Shown in pieces: positions 6,370 through 13,384 of a stretch of 35,996 nucleotides of DNA. Position numbers and translations under genes: made by a program. Every line of letters begins with the position of its first letter. Within the stretch, counting starts at the first letter, position 1. The DNA comes from a virus. The stretch is taken from the IMG/VR virus record IMGVR_UViG_3300003319_000469, positions 1 to 35,996 of that record, one strand, 5' to 3'. The notes under the pieces were generated by a model. It was not told the origin of the DNA. It searched no databases and worked only from the letters and a program-made list of their open reading frames with translations.

Positions 6370-7743
6370 ATGAAAGTAAAATTAGTAACAATGGCAGTTA
6401 TATTGGCATCTGGCGCAGTATTAGCGCGTCCTGTGGTGTCTGGGGATGTTTTAGGCCGAGATATGGATGTTCCAGTTCTTGGTAAAATAGGCCATCTCGC
6501 AATGGCAACAGGCGATAATATTTTTGGACCTACTGATACAACAATAGAAATGGAGCCCAATGGGAAAAAATCTATCGTTTGGGGAACAGTAAAAGAATTT
6601 AAAAAGAAAACCAAATACTGGGGAAGTAGAAGCGGACTTATAACCGACAGAAACCACATGTATACAGCGTTAAATGAAGGCAAGAAGCAAAGCTTCTGGT
6701 GTCCTGAATATTCTACATTCCCGGTTTATATAGCAGGCATTGGTTATTTTGATTCTATGGGAAAACCTCATGCAACGAAGTGCGGTAAATTTCGTTGCGA
6801 TACTTTCGTGGGATATTTAATGGCTTTTGGAGATCAGCCTGCTATTGTAAATAATCTTATTCAGGCTCCCTATAATGCATTTATGACCTTCCCAGTGGAT
6901 AACAAAGACAAGGCGATTGCTTCTAATAAAATTCATTCAGAACAAAAAGAACCATCTTCTCAAGAACAGAAGTTCTTGGATTTGACTGTAAAAGCAATAA
7001 ACAGCATGACATTATCAGAACTAACGCCCTTTCTAATACTGGACCCAAATAACAAATCTAAGGCGGTAGCTCAAAAAGAATGGGAATTAATTGCTGATGA
7101 GAATTTGTATGAAGTATACCGAGAGGGCTTCATAGATTTGCGAGGTATGTCTAAAGACGAAGACTCCGCAATGCGCTTTATAAGACTTTACTCTTCAATC
7201 AAAAGTGAAAAAGTTAAAACTAGAATTATTTCTGGCTTAATGTACTTTTATCAAAATAATTGGGAAGAGCTTAATGCAAGCCCAAAGTTTGAGGCTATAA
7301 AAAGGTTTTACGAAAAACTTTTAAAGCAAAATGCGGATAAAGAAAGAAGCGCTAATATTATACGTGGATTCGTAGATTTACATGATGCAAATGAAGTTAA
7401 ACAATCTTTAGTCCCTATTGAACGACATTTGGCTAAAATAGACAAGAAACTTTTGGTGGGTTTGCAATTTGAAATTATCCGTAAATCCCCTGAGCTTCAG
7501 AAGATGTTCCTTCCTAAAACCATATCTACTTTAAGAGAAGCTAATAGTGCAGAACTTGATAGTATGGCTTTTTATTATTTGAACAATGGCGTTGCTATTT
7601 CAGATAACAAATCCAAAAAGATGCTTAAGAACTTAATTTTAGAGCGCAAAGAAGTTCATCGTTCATTAAAAGATGATATTGAATCTTATCATGCAAAATC
7701 TGCTGAGAAGGATATGAATGAGCTTTTGAAGAAGTTGAATTAA
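6370..7743 (+). CDS. Secreted permuted NlpC/P60 (YiiX-like) cysteine peptidase-like protein
   Basis: The 457-residue precursor has a signal peptide (MKVKLVTMAVILASGAVLA, predicted cut after Ala19). The ATG at 6370 is chosen because GGAAGA precedes it and it starts the signal exactly; a start at 6325 would bury it. Residues about 24-150 resemble permuted papain-fold enzymes: SGDVLGRD, His42 in KIGHLAMATGD, and Cys143 in KFRCDTFVGYLM. In that order (His before Cys) the fold matches YiiX or LRAT-like NlpC/P60 proteins, which act on amide or ester bonds in peptidoglycan peptides, proteins or lipids. Residues about 200-457 are a long helical, possibly repeat-like domain. It is neither a virion nor a replication protein. 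A role in host conversion or a secreted toxin/effector is inferred. Confidence 0.65.
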   Translation: MKVKLVTMAVILASGAVLARPVVSGDVLGRDMDVPVLGKIGHLAMATGDNIFGPTDTTIEMEPNGKKSIVWGTVKEFKKKTKYWGSRSGLITDRNHMYTALNEGKKQSFWCPEYSTFPVYIAGIGYFDSMGKPHATKCGKFRCDTFVGYLMAFGDQPAIVNNLIQAPYNAFMTFPVDNKDKAIASNKIHSEQKEPSSQEQKFLDLTVKAINSMTLSELTPFLILDPNNKSKAVAQKEWELIADENLYEVYREGFIDLRGMSKDEDSAMRFIRLYSSIKSEKVKTRIISGLMYFYQNNWEELNASPKFEAIKRFYEKLLKQNADKERSANIIRGFVDLHDANEVKQSLVPIERHLAKIDKKLLVGLQFEIIRKSPELQKMFLPKTISTLREANSAELDSMAFYYLNNGVAISDNKSKKMLKNLILERKEVHRSLKDDIESYHAKSAEKDMNELLKKLN

Positions 7744-7752
7744 TCCCTGTAT

Positions 7753-7781
7753 CTGGTACCAGTCATTTGAGGCGGTACCAG
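7753..7781. terminator. Inverted repeat between convergent genes
   Basis: CTGGTACC (7753-7760) and GGTACCAG (7774-7781) form a perfect 8-bp stem around a 13-base loop, exactly between two convergent stops. Plus-strand sequence downstream is pyrimidine-rich, but no clean T-run follows. A bidirectional terminator is the simplest reading. Confidence 0.4.
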
Positions 7782-7782
7782 T

Positions 7783-8025
7783 TCATTTCTCTTCTTTATC
7801 TTGATTTTTTACAATATATAGCTTTGCGCTGTGCTTGTTATTAGAATTTTCCATAAGATTTTTAAATTCTTCTGTCGCCTTTTTAGCCATTTCCTCCAGC
7901 TCTTTATTCATATTTTCTATATCTTTGTCTGACTTATATATTTTCCATAACAAATAAATTAAACTACATGCGCCTAATAACATGCATATTATGACAACCA
8001 CTGACTCTAAGTCTCTTATGTTCAT
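7783..8025 (-). CDS. Small membrane protein with coiled coil (spanin-like topology)
   Basis: The 80-residue protein has one N-terminal membrane segment (about residues 8-28, VVVIICMLLGACSLIYLLW), then a charged helical coiled coil (DKDIENMNKELEEMAKKATEEF) and a short tail. An N-terminal anchor plus periplasmic coiled coil is the plan of inner-membrane spanins (Rz type), but also of many other small membrane proteins. It is the last gene of the minus-strand recombination operon, far from the endolysin, which argues against a simple spanin call. Its ATG overlaps the stop of the previous gene (ATGA). Confidence 0.55.
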   Translation of the reverse strand: MNIRDLESVVVIICMLLGACSLIYLLWKIYKSDKDIENMNKELEEMAKKATEEFKNLMENSNNKHSAKLYIVKNQDKEEK

Positions 8026-8201
8026 TTCTTATCCTTACTCTTGGTCTTCCCGTTGCTCTTAAAGCCATAAATCGGGTCTTTCTGCATAAACTTGTAAAAA
8101 CTATCTGTTACAGGTTTTTTAGATGTCACAAAATCACTAGCAAGCTCACCTATCTCATCATCCCGTGATTTTTGACTGTTTAGCCATTTATCAAATTCCA
8201 T
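8022..8201 (-). CDS. Small protein resembling YozE-type SAM-like domain proteins
   Basis: The 59-residue protein begins MEFDKWLNSQKSRDDEIGEL. The pattern WL-x2-Q-x2-RDD-x-IG-x-LA-x-D is shared by small phage and bacterial proteins related to YozE, which fold as a short helical bundle and have no known activity. The start at 8201 has AAGGA about 8 bases upstream, and the stop overlaps the next ATG. It follows the TnpB-like gene with an 11-base gap, so it is in the same operon. Confidence 0.6.
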   Translation of the reverse strand: MEFDKWLNSQKSRDDEIGELASDFVTSKKPVTDSFYKFMQKDPIYGFKSNGKTKSKDKK

Positions 8202-8212
8202 ATTTCATTTCC

Positions 8213-8566
8213 TTATTTCGATTTTGCCTCAATTAAAAAAGGCTTTCTTTGAATGGGCTCTGATTCAAATCCTGACAACAAAATATCCAATTCAGTAGCA
8301 GTTATTGACTCTATAGAGTGAAGCATTTTCTTAATCTTAAATTTACATTTATCAAGCCTCTTATAATAGAGCACAAAGCCATTCCTATCCCAGAATAGAC
8401 ATTTTATTTTGTCTTTATTGCTATTATAAAAGACGTAAATACTTCCATCATGTAAGTATGTTTTAGCCTCTTTTTGCACAAAATTAGATAATCCATCAAT
8501 AGACATCCTAAAATCTACAGGTTTTGAAGCTATATATATAGTGCGATTTTCATATGGTATTAGCAT
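8213..8566 (-). CDS. tnpB: IS66-family TnpB (Orf2) homologue in a phage operon
   Basis: The 117-residue protein matches IS66 Orf2/TnpB along its whole length. PVDFRMSIDGLSNFVQ corresponds to the family motif T-D-M-R-K-x-F-D-G-L. GSIYVFYNSNKDKIKCLFWD followed by RNGFVLYYKRL matches the conserved GxLFVFxxRRxDxxKxLxWDxxGxxLxxKRL core. ITATELDILLSGF matches the C-terminal ITxxQLxxLLxGI. Usual family length is about 115 residues, so it is intact. In IS66 elements TnpB is needed for transposition but its chemistry is unknown. Here no tnpC transposase follows; instead two small phage genes do. The start codon directly follows the TnpA-like stop (TAAATG), keeping the coupling known from IS66. Confidence 0.85.
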   Translation of the reverse strand: MLIPYENRTIYIASKPVDFRMSIDGLSNFVQKEAKTYLHDGSIYVFYNSNKDKIKCLFWDRNGFVLYYKRLDKCKFKIKKMLHSIESITATELDILLSGFESEPIQRKPFLIEAKSK

Positions 8567-9073
8567 TTAAAATCCTTTTAGAAACTCAATTATCATTACT
8601 ATTTTTTCTGAAGATACCTCAGGGGAGCAAATTATTTTTATTCCCTCTTTTATTGATAATTCTATGTCGTTTTTTTTAGATATTATTTCTACCTCCATCT
8701 TTTTTTCTTGGGGATGAATTGTTATGAAGTTCATCTTTTCTGATTTTTCTTTATTAACGCCCTCGATTATCTCGGTATACTTTAAATCTGCTAAAGCTGT
8801 CTTAATTGTGGAGGGAGATATGCTATATTTTTCTGATATAAATTTAATGGTTAGGTTGGGCTTGCTGTCATACTCGTTACAAGCCGCTAAAATCCTATTT
8901 TTAACTGAAGATTTTTGGCGCCCTACAAACCCAAAAATATGATTATAGTGAGAAAGCTTTGAGCACGGGATATTCTTTTCTTTTGAGAATAGCTCTAAAG
9001 AAAGTCCAGATTTCTTATATTCGTTAACAATTTCGTACCAATGGTATATATTTTCTATTCTTAATGATGTCAT
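8567..9073 (-). CDS. IS66-family TnpA-like DNA-binding protein with extra HTH
   Basis: The 168-residue protein has three parts. Residues 1-45 resemble the TnpA helix-turn-helix of IS66 (HWYEIVNEYKKSGLSLELFS, then NIPCSKLSHYNH; family pattern W-x2-hydrophobic-x7-SGLS-x3-F-C-x4-I-x-x-S-x-hydrophobic). Residues about 57-110 hold a second helix-turn-helix (ILAACNEY, LTIKFISEKYSISPSTIKTA) that typical TnpA lacks. Residues about 115-168 match the TnpA tail (NFITIHP, then IELSIKEGIKII and a helical end). It lies between the helicase and TnpB-like genes with AGGGA 6 bases before the ATG. Sequence-specific DNA binding is inferred. Homology is weaker than for TnpB; the operon position supports it. Confidence 0.7.
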   Translation of the reverse strand: MTSLRIENIYHWYEIVNEYKKSGLSLELFSKEKNIPCSKLSHYNHIFGFVGRQKSSVKNRILAACNEYDSKPNLTIKFISEKYSISPSTIKTALADLKYTEIIEGVNKEKSEKMNFITIHPQEKKMEVEIISKKNDIELSIKEGIKIICSPEVSSEKIVMIIEFLKGF

Positions 9074-9082
9074 TACTTATCC

Positions 9083-10786
9083 CTATTCAAAATATTTCTT
9101 TTTTATTATTGCGCCTTCTCTTCCTTTCGACACCAGCAAATGAGAGGGAACTGCTGCATTCTCTAATGCCGCCTTCACCTTGTCCTTATCGGATAATGAT
9201 CTATACCACCTTCCAGCATCCTTAAAGTGTGCTTTCATAAAGCGGCCATAAAAGTAATTTCGAGATTTTTGAGATGAAAGCGTGTAATTTTCGTTTATTA
9301 CATCTATTTTCCCATCATCATATAAACACTTATAAAGGCATTGGACTCTAAAACTTTTGTTAGCATCGAATATCGCATATTTTGCTTTGAGAACAGTTCC
9401 TTTTTGCAGAATTTCTGCAAAATTCATGCTCAATTTCTTATTTGGATCAATAATTTCAAAGCCACATGAATAGCATTGCCTAGCGGCTATATCATTTTTA
9501 GAAGAACATTTAACACATTCTTTGAACTCAAAATAGTAATCACACCGCGTGTCTTTAAAACCTACACATCGTCTAGCATGTTCTGTGTTCATTGTCTCGC
9601 ATCTCGGACATTCGATAACAAATGGCTTGTCTTTGTCTATCTGCTTAACAGCATCTAAGATTATAGGATTATCCCAATGCGAATGACGCTCAATGTTGCC
9701 AGCAAAATCCAAAACAAGGCAGCTAGTTTTATTAGTTGAAGGAGATAATCTTAGCCCTCTTCCCATGGTTTGCACGAGCAAAACAAGGCTTTCTGTTGGC
9801 CTAAGATAAGCCACGGTGTCATAGGCAGGTACATCAACGCCAATAGCGATAATAGCGATGTTAACAAGATAGCGAATTTTACCGGTCCGTGCTGCATCTA
9901 ATATCCTTATTCTTTCTTCCTGTTTTGTATCGCCAAGAATAAGTGCTGACTCACCTGCTGGCAAGTAAGTCATTATCTCTTCAGCGTGTTTTTTGGTTGT
10001 TGCAAAAATAAATACGCCAAATCTATCCTTTTCATTCACAATATGAACAATCTGCTTGCAAATTAACTCAGTCAAACGTGTGCTTTTTTCTATAGTTTCT
10101 TCAAGACCTTTTGGGTCAAATCGACCATTTTTTATTTTAACGTTAGAAAAATCTAAAATAAGTTCGCTATCTACCGAGAAACTAGGTTTGATCAAATATC
10201 CTTCTTCTATTAGATTTTCAGTGGTGATATTTCCGACTTGAGTTTTGAATATGCAACCATCTCCGACAATTGCTGTGCCTTTGAATCGAAAATTTGTACC
10301 TGTTGCTCCCAGCAATCGCATTTCTTTGTATACGGTTCGAAAATGATTAAAAATCCGAATGAAGCTACTATGAATATTATTGGAATCAATGGAGTGAGCT
10401 TCGTCAACCACCAGCAAATTAAAAGGAATCTTTCCAATATTATTCTGCCCATTATCTCTATCATCAGTCACTCCATTTAAAATTGATTTGGGCGTTCCAA
10501 ATATAACCGACTGCGACACGTCTTTCTCACCCAAAGCAGCACAGTATATAGATGCCTTACCTCCAATACTTCTAAAAGTCTCGCAATTGTTTCTTACAAG
10601 CTCCGCATTATTCACAACGCAAAGTGCTCGTTTACCGGCACGCTGCATGCGAAGCAATATGTGCCCTATCATTATGCTTTTTCCTGCACCAACGGAAGCC
10701 ATCAAGAGCACAGGGTCTGTTGATGCGCACATGGCATCCCAGCATTCTTTAATGGCTTTTTGTTGGTAGGGCCTTAAGGTTTTTAT
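9083..10786 (-). CDS. RadD-like superfamily 2 DEAH helicase with zinc-finger region; probable ATA start
   Basis: With the proposed start the protein has 567 residues. It begins with the Q-motif TLRPYQQKAIKECW, as in E. coli RadD (MIFTLRPYQQEA). Then come Walker A ASVGAGKS (Lys36), DEAH at about 128-131, GATGT, and motif VI QTMGRGLRL. Near residue 390 a Cys-rich region follows (CPRCETMNTEH, FKECVKCSSK, RQCYSCGFEI), likely binding zinc. The first ATG (10732) would delete the Q-motif. The in-frame ATA at 10786-10784 overlaps the upstream stop as ATAA and has GGAG 7 bases before it, so it is the likely start. The role is inferred to be DNA unwinding or repair in phage recombination or replication. 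Confidence 0.85.
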   Translation of the reverse strand: MKTLRPYQQKAIKECWDAMCASTDPVLLMASVGAGKSIMIGHILLRMQRAGKRALCVVNNAELVRNNCETFRSIGGKASIYCAALGEKDVSQSVIFGTPKSILNGVTDDRDNGQNNIGKIPFNLLVVDEAHSIDSNNIHSSFIRIFNHFRTVYKEMRLLGATGTNFRFKGTAIVGDGCIFKTQVGNITTENLIEEGYLIKPSFSVDSELILDFSNVKIKNGRFDPKGLEETIEKSTRLTELICKQIVHIVNEKDRFGVFIFATTKKHAEEIMTYLPAGESALILGDTKQEERIRILDAARTGKIRYLVNIAIIAIGVDVPAYDTVAYLRPTESLVLLVQTMGRGLRLSPSTNKTSCLVLDFAGNIERHSHWDNPIILDAVKQIDKDKPFVIECPRCETMNTEHARRCVGFKDTRCDYYFEFKECVKCSSKNDIAARQCYSCGFEIIDPNKKLSMNFAEILQKGTVLKAKYAIFDANKSFRVQCLYKCLYDDGKIDVINENYTLSSQKSRNYFYGRFMKAHFKDAGRWYRSLSDKDKVKAALENAAVPSHLLVSKGREGAIIKKKYFE

Positions 10787-11661
10787 TGTTTTTCTCCATC
10801 CTTAGGAGGAAGCTTTGAAAGCTTTTCTATGAAATCATTCGCCTGCGCTCTAGTCATTTGATGAATTCCCTCAACCTTGTAATATGCCATTGCCTTTTTA
10901 AGTCTCTCATCATCAAAATCTGCGAAAAACAAAAGACTGTCCATCTTGTCTATTTGCTCGCTAGATACAAGTTCACCATCTTCATTTTCAATGATAACTG
11001 GCTCAGATTTTGCAGAATTTATTTTATCTATCAAAGAATCAGATTTTTTCAATGTATATACATTTTGATTTTCTTGAGAACGATTCATTTCCTCTTCGCC
11101 ATAAGTGCCACCTAATAAATCTTGAAAACATGCTCTAAGGCATTGGGATTCTGCAACCTTTTTAATCATTGTTGCGGGCTTACCAGTTTGAGGATTCCAA
11201 AGGCTTTTGCCGGTAGAATATTCTTTTAAGTCTGCAAAAACATATATAGGTCGTGATGATTTATGTCTTTTTGCAATGCAATAAGCACCAACTAAGTTTC
11301 CCCTACCAGACAAAGTATAAGAATGTTTAACTTCTCCGTTTGATATTTCAAACTTATCATTTTCATAAACCGCATCACACTGATGATAATCGTATTCTTT
11401 ATGCGCCTGTGCTGCCTTCCTGTAGCCATCACGACCGATAAATACTTGAGCTGGTTGATTATCTTGATATTTAACACACCAAATTTCACGTGCAAAAGGG
11501 TTAAGTCCTGATGCCTTGCCAAGCCCCACAAAAAACCTAAATTCCATATCTGAAAGCTTTGGAGCAAATAGTTTCCGTATTTCTTCTAACTTTTGGTTGT
11601 CATCCCAAAGCGCTATGATGGTAGATTCTTGTGCGTTTGCAATTGATAATTCTTGTCTCAT
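10783..11661 (-). CDS. bet: Single-strand annealing protein, Redbeta (Bet/RecT) family
   Basis: This 292-residue protein pairs complementary single strands during phage recombination and works with the exonuclease encoded just upstream. Family features are MEFRFFVGLGKASGLNPFAR, then EIWCVKY, VFIGRDGYRKAA, and the MIKKVAESQCLRACF segment, matching lambda Bet (GLNPWTKEIYA, VGVDGWSRI, MLRHKAMIQCARLAF). The C-terminal 100 residues are acidic and probably bind host SSB or other partners. The start sits 2 bases after the exonuclease stop with a GGAG-type site before it. Its own stop overlaps the helicase start. Confidence 0.92.
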   Translation of the reverse strand: MRQELSIANAQESTIIALWDDNQKLEEIRKLFAPKLSDMEFRFFVGLGKASGLNPFAREIWCVKYQDNQPAQVFIGRDGYRKAAQAHKEYDYHQCDAVYENDKFEISNGEVKHSYTLSGRGNLVGAYCIAKRHKSSRPIYVFADLKEYSTGKSLWNPQTGKPATMIKKVAESQCLRACFQDLLGGTYGEEEMNRSQENQNVYTLKKSDSLIDKINSAKSEPVIIENEDGELVSSEQIDKMDSLLFFADFDDERLKKAMAYYKVEGIHQMTRAQANDFIEKLSKLPPKDGEKQ

Positions 11662-11663
11662 TT

Positions 11664-12503
11664 TTACTCCTCGGTTGAAATTGCATATTGCGGAACTGAA
11701 AGCTCCTGAACTTCATAAGAGCGCCAATCTCCACTATCAAAGCACTCCTTAAGTTTTCTTTTTAAAGAATGAAACTGATCAATTCCAAAATTAAGTGCCT
11801 TTTCATCCAAGATAAAAATTGACGGTGCAAATGGCGCCTCCTTTTCGCATGCCAGAATCACAAAAATATCGATAGGATTTCCTAGTGATTTTGTTGCCTC
11901 GTAAGCCATACCAGCTTGCAAATAGTAACCATTCTTTAAGGCAGTAGATGCAATAGCTCTAGGATGAGAATCACAGCAGGTTTTGACATCCACTATCATT
12001 TTTGAAGACCAAGCATCAGGACGAGATTTAAACTGCAATCCGGTTTCTTCATCAGTCCAAAATATGGACTGCTCGCGTTTAGAGTCTTTTATAAGTTCTT
12101 TTGCGTTTTCATGGCTCTGAACATGAGAAACCATTCTTTGCGCATGATCGTATTGGTCTTGAGTTACCAAAGTCTTTCCATGCGAATTTTGCAAAAACAA
12201 CTCATATTCTTCCTTGCCTTTGTTGGTTCTCCTGTCAATTTTAGGAGAAACTATAAATTCACTGTCAAATTTAGATGGCTCAAGCAAAAGAGAATGAAAA
12301 ACTGACCCTAAAATCATAGAAGGAGTCGATTCTTTCTTATGCGACAATCCCGAAATATTCTCATACCAAAAATGATATGGACTTTTGTTCATAAGCATTA
12401 GATTGCTTCTAGATATTGCGCTTGCTGCGTGATAATTCTCGTTGCTTATGTCATAAACGCCGTCTGGGATTTGAGAGTTTTCTATATTTGTTTTGAGTCT
12501 CAT
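11664..12503 (-). CDS. RecE-like 5'-3' exonuclease (PD-(D/E)XK)
   Basis: The 279-residue protein is the exonuclease partner of the annealing protein. It belongs to the RecE (exonuclease VIII C-terminal, DUF3799-type) group. Evidence: the N-terminal ISRSNLMLMNKSPYHFWY, the GSVFHSLLLEP box (RecE: GTALHCLLLEP), the catalytic set Asp in KSRPDAWSS with Asp/Lys in MIVDVKTC, and YYLQAGMAYEA. It resects double-stranded ends to give 3' single strands. The ATG at 12503 is preferred over a TTG at 12518 since a G-run lies 7 bases before it and the start shares one base with the previous stop (TAATG). Confidence 0.9.
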   Translation of the reverse strand: MRLKTNIENSQIPDGVYDISNENYHAASAISRSNLMLMNKSPYHFWYENISGLSHKKESTPSMILGSVFHSLLLEPSKFDSEFIVSPKIDRRTNKGKEEYELFLQNSHGKTLVTQDQYDHAQRMVSHVQSHENAKELIKDSKREQSIFWTDEETGLQFKSRPDAWSSKMIVDVKTCCDSHPRAIASTALKNGYYLQAGMAYEATKSLGNPIDIFVILACEKEAPFAPSIFILDEKALNFGIDQFHSLKRKLKECFDSGDWRSYEVQELSVPQYAISTEE

Positions 12504-13024
12504 TACATTGCCCCCCAATGAAAATCCCCATATTCCCTATCCTGCCTCCTGCAATAACCCCTATCTTCATGCATATTGTGCAAATGCATTTCACATTGGT
12601 CGTCTAGGAGTTTTTGTAATTGTGGTTTGTAGTAAGTGAGGATGTTTTTGCGAGTAACTTCAGCGAAACGCTCGCGAGTGAAAGTGCAATCGTTTGCTAG
12701 CATTGCTAAAAGAGAAGAGTTGTATTCGTTATCGAACGAAAAATCATCTCCGTTAACGCATTCGGTGAGTTCTCTGCCTGTGAGGTCTATGTAAAGTCTT
12801 AGAAGATCGTTTTGGTCTGATGTAGATAATTTGTCAATAGACAATGTAAATTCATCATTTTTGTATTTTGCATACTGGCTTACCAAATCCTCTACAAAAG
12901 TATGCAATGCACGCTCTGTGCTCATAATAACCACTCCTTGGTCTTTTTTATCGTTTAAATCAAAGGGATCGTCATTCCATGCTTGACGTTTATTTTGAGT
13001 ATACGATATTCTTTGCTCGTTCAT
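12503..13024 (-). CDS. Hypothetical early protein with two possible starts
   Basis: The long form has 173 residues and starts at 13024 with GAGG 5 bases upstream. An in-frame ATG at 12925 (MSTERALHTFVEDLV, 140 residues) has a better site, AAGGAG at 8 bases, so either a short form is made or both are. The conserved-looking part is the later one: helical DKLSTSDQNDLLRLYIDLTG, then FTRERFAEVTRKNI, and a C-terminal Cys/His-containing tail (DQCEMHLHNMHEDRGYCRRQ) that could bind metal. No family was recognised. It is translationally coupled to the exonuclease, so an accessory role in recombination is possible. Confidence 0.6.
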   Translation of the reverse strand: MNEQRISYTQNKRQAWNDDPFDLNDKKDQGVVIMSTERALHTFVEDLVSQYAKYKNDEFTLSIDKLSTSDQNDLLRLYIDLTGRELTECVNGDDFSFDNEYNSSLLAMLANDCTFTRERFAEVTRKNILTYYKPQLQKLLDDQCEMHLHNMHEDRGYCRRQDREYGDFHWGAM

Positions 13025-13055
13025 GTTTACCTCTAGTTAAGTTGAATATGACATC

Positions 13056-13086
13056 GTGATGTGAGGGGCCTAAACCCTTACATCAC
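13056..13086. promoter_or_regulatory. 12-bp hairpin between the RHH gene and the next early gene
   Basis: GTGATGTGAGGG (13056-13067) pairs with CCCTTACATCAC (13075-13086), one G-T pair included, around a 7-base loop. It lies in the 78-bp gap between the RHH gene stop and the 12503-13024 gene on the minus strand. No T-run follows, so it may be an attenuator, a processing site, or an operator. Confidence 0.45.
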
Positions 13087-13102
13087 ACTTGGTTTTACTG
13101 CT

Positions 13103-13264
13103 TTACTTCTCTTCTTCTACTTCCTTTTTGAACTGCCTAATACACTTCCTAATTATATGCTGCATAGAGACATCCATTTCAGCAGATTGAATCTTAAGAA
13201 ACTTCCATAATTCTTCAGTAAGCCTTACTGTAAATGATCTCGCATCTTTTCTATCGGGTTTCAT
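13103..13264 (-). CDS. Arc/MetJ-type ribbon-helix-helix regulator
   Basis: The 53-residue protein begins MKPDRKDARSFTVRLTEELW. A short beta strand (ARSFTVRL) followed by two helices (EELWKFLKIQSAEM and SMQHIIRKCIRQFKKEV) is the ribbon-helix-helix fold of P22 Arc (53 residues) and Mnt. RHH dimers bind DNA with the strand pair in the major groove. It is the first gene of the recombination operon and sits next to a divergent promoter region with inverted ATTGTGAT/ATCACAAT half-sites, so it probably represses its own operon. AGGA lies 8 bases before the ATG. Confidence 0.8.
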   Translation of the reverse strand: MKPDRKDARSFTVRLTEELWKFLKIQSAEMDVSMQHIIRKCIRQFKKEVEEEK

Positions 13265-13327
13265 TGTGATATCCTACTTGTTTCAAATTGATGATCACAA
13301 TGATACCAAAATAATTTTATATTACAA
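13263..13327 (-). promoter_or_regulatory. Probable promoter and operator of the recombination operon
   Basis: On the minus strand TTGTAA (13327-13322), a 16-base spacer and TATCAT (13305-13300) give a reasonable sigma70 promoter upstream of the RHH gene. ATCACAAT (13294-13301) overlaps the -10 box, and its inverted partner ATTGTGAT (13263-13270) overlaps the RHH start codon. This fits autoregulation by an RHH dimer or tetramer. Confidence 0.45.
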
Positions 13328-13384
13328 GGTATTTTTGTATATTTGTTTAAATATTTTTATACAGGAAATTATAAGGACTTAGAT

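Noticed and set aside
8213-9073. An intact IS66 insertion sequence
   Set aside because: No tnpC transposase and no obvious terminal inverted repeats or target duplication; neighbouring phage genes are spaced as in a normal operon.
10210-11115. Several frames overlapping the helicase and annealing-protein genes
   Set aside because: They lie within strongly recognised genes in other frames and have no ribosome sites or family features.
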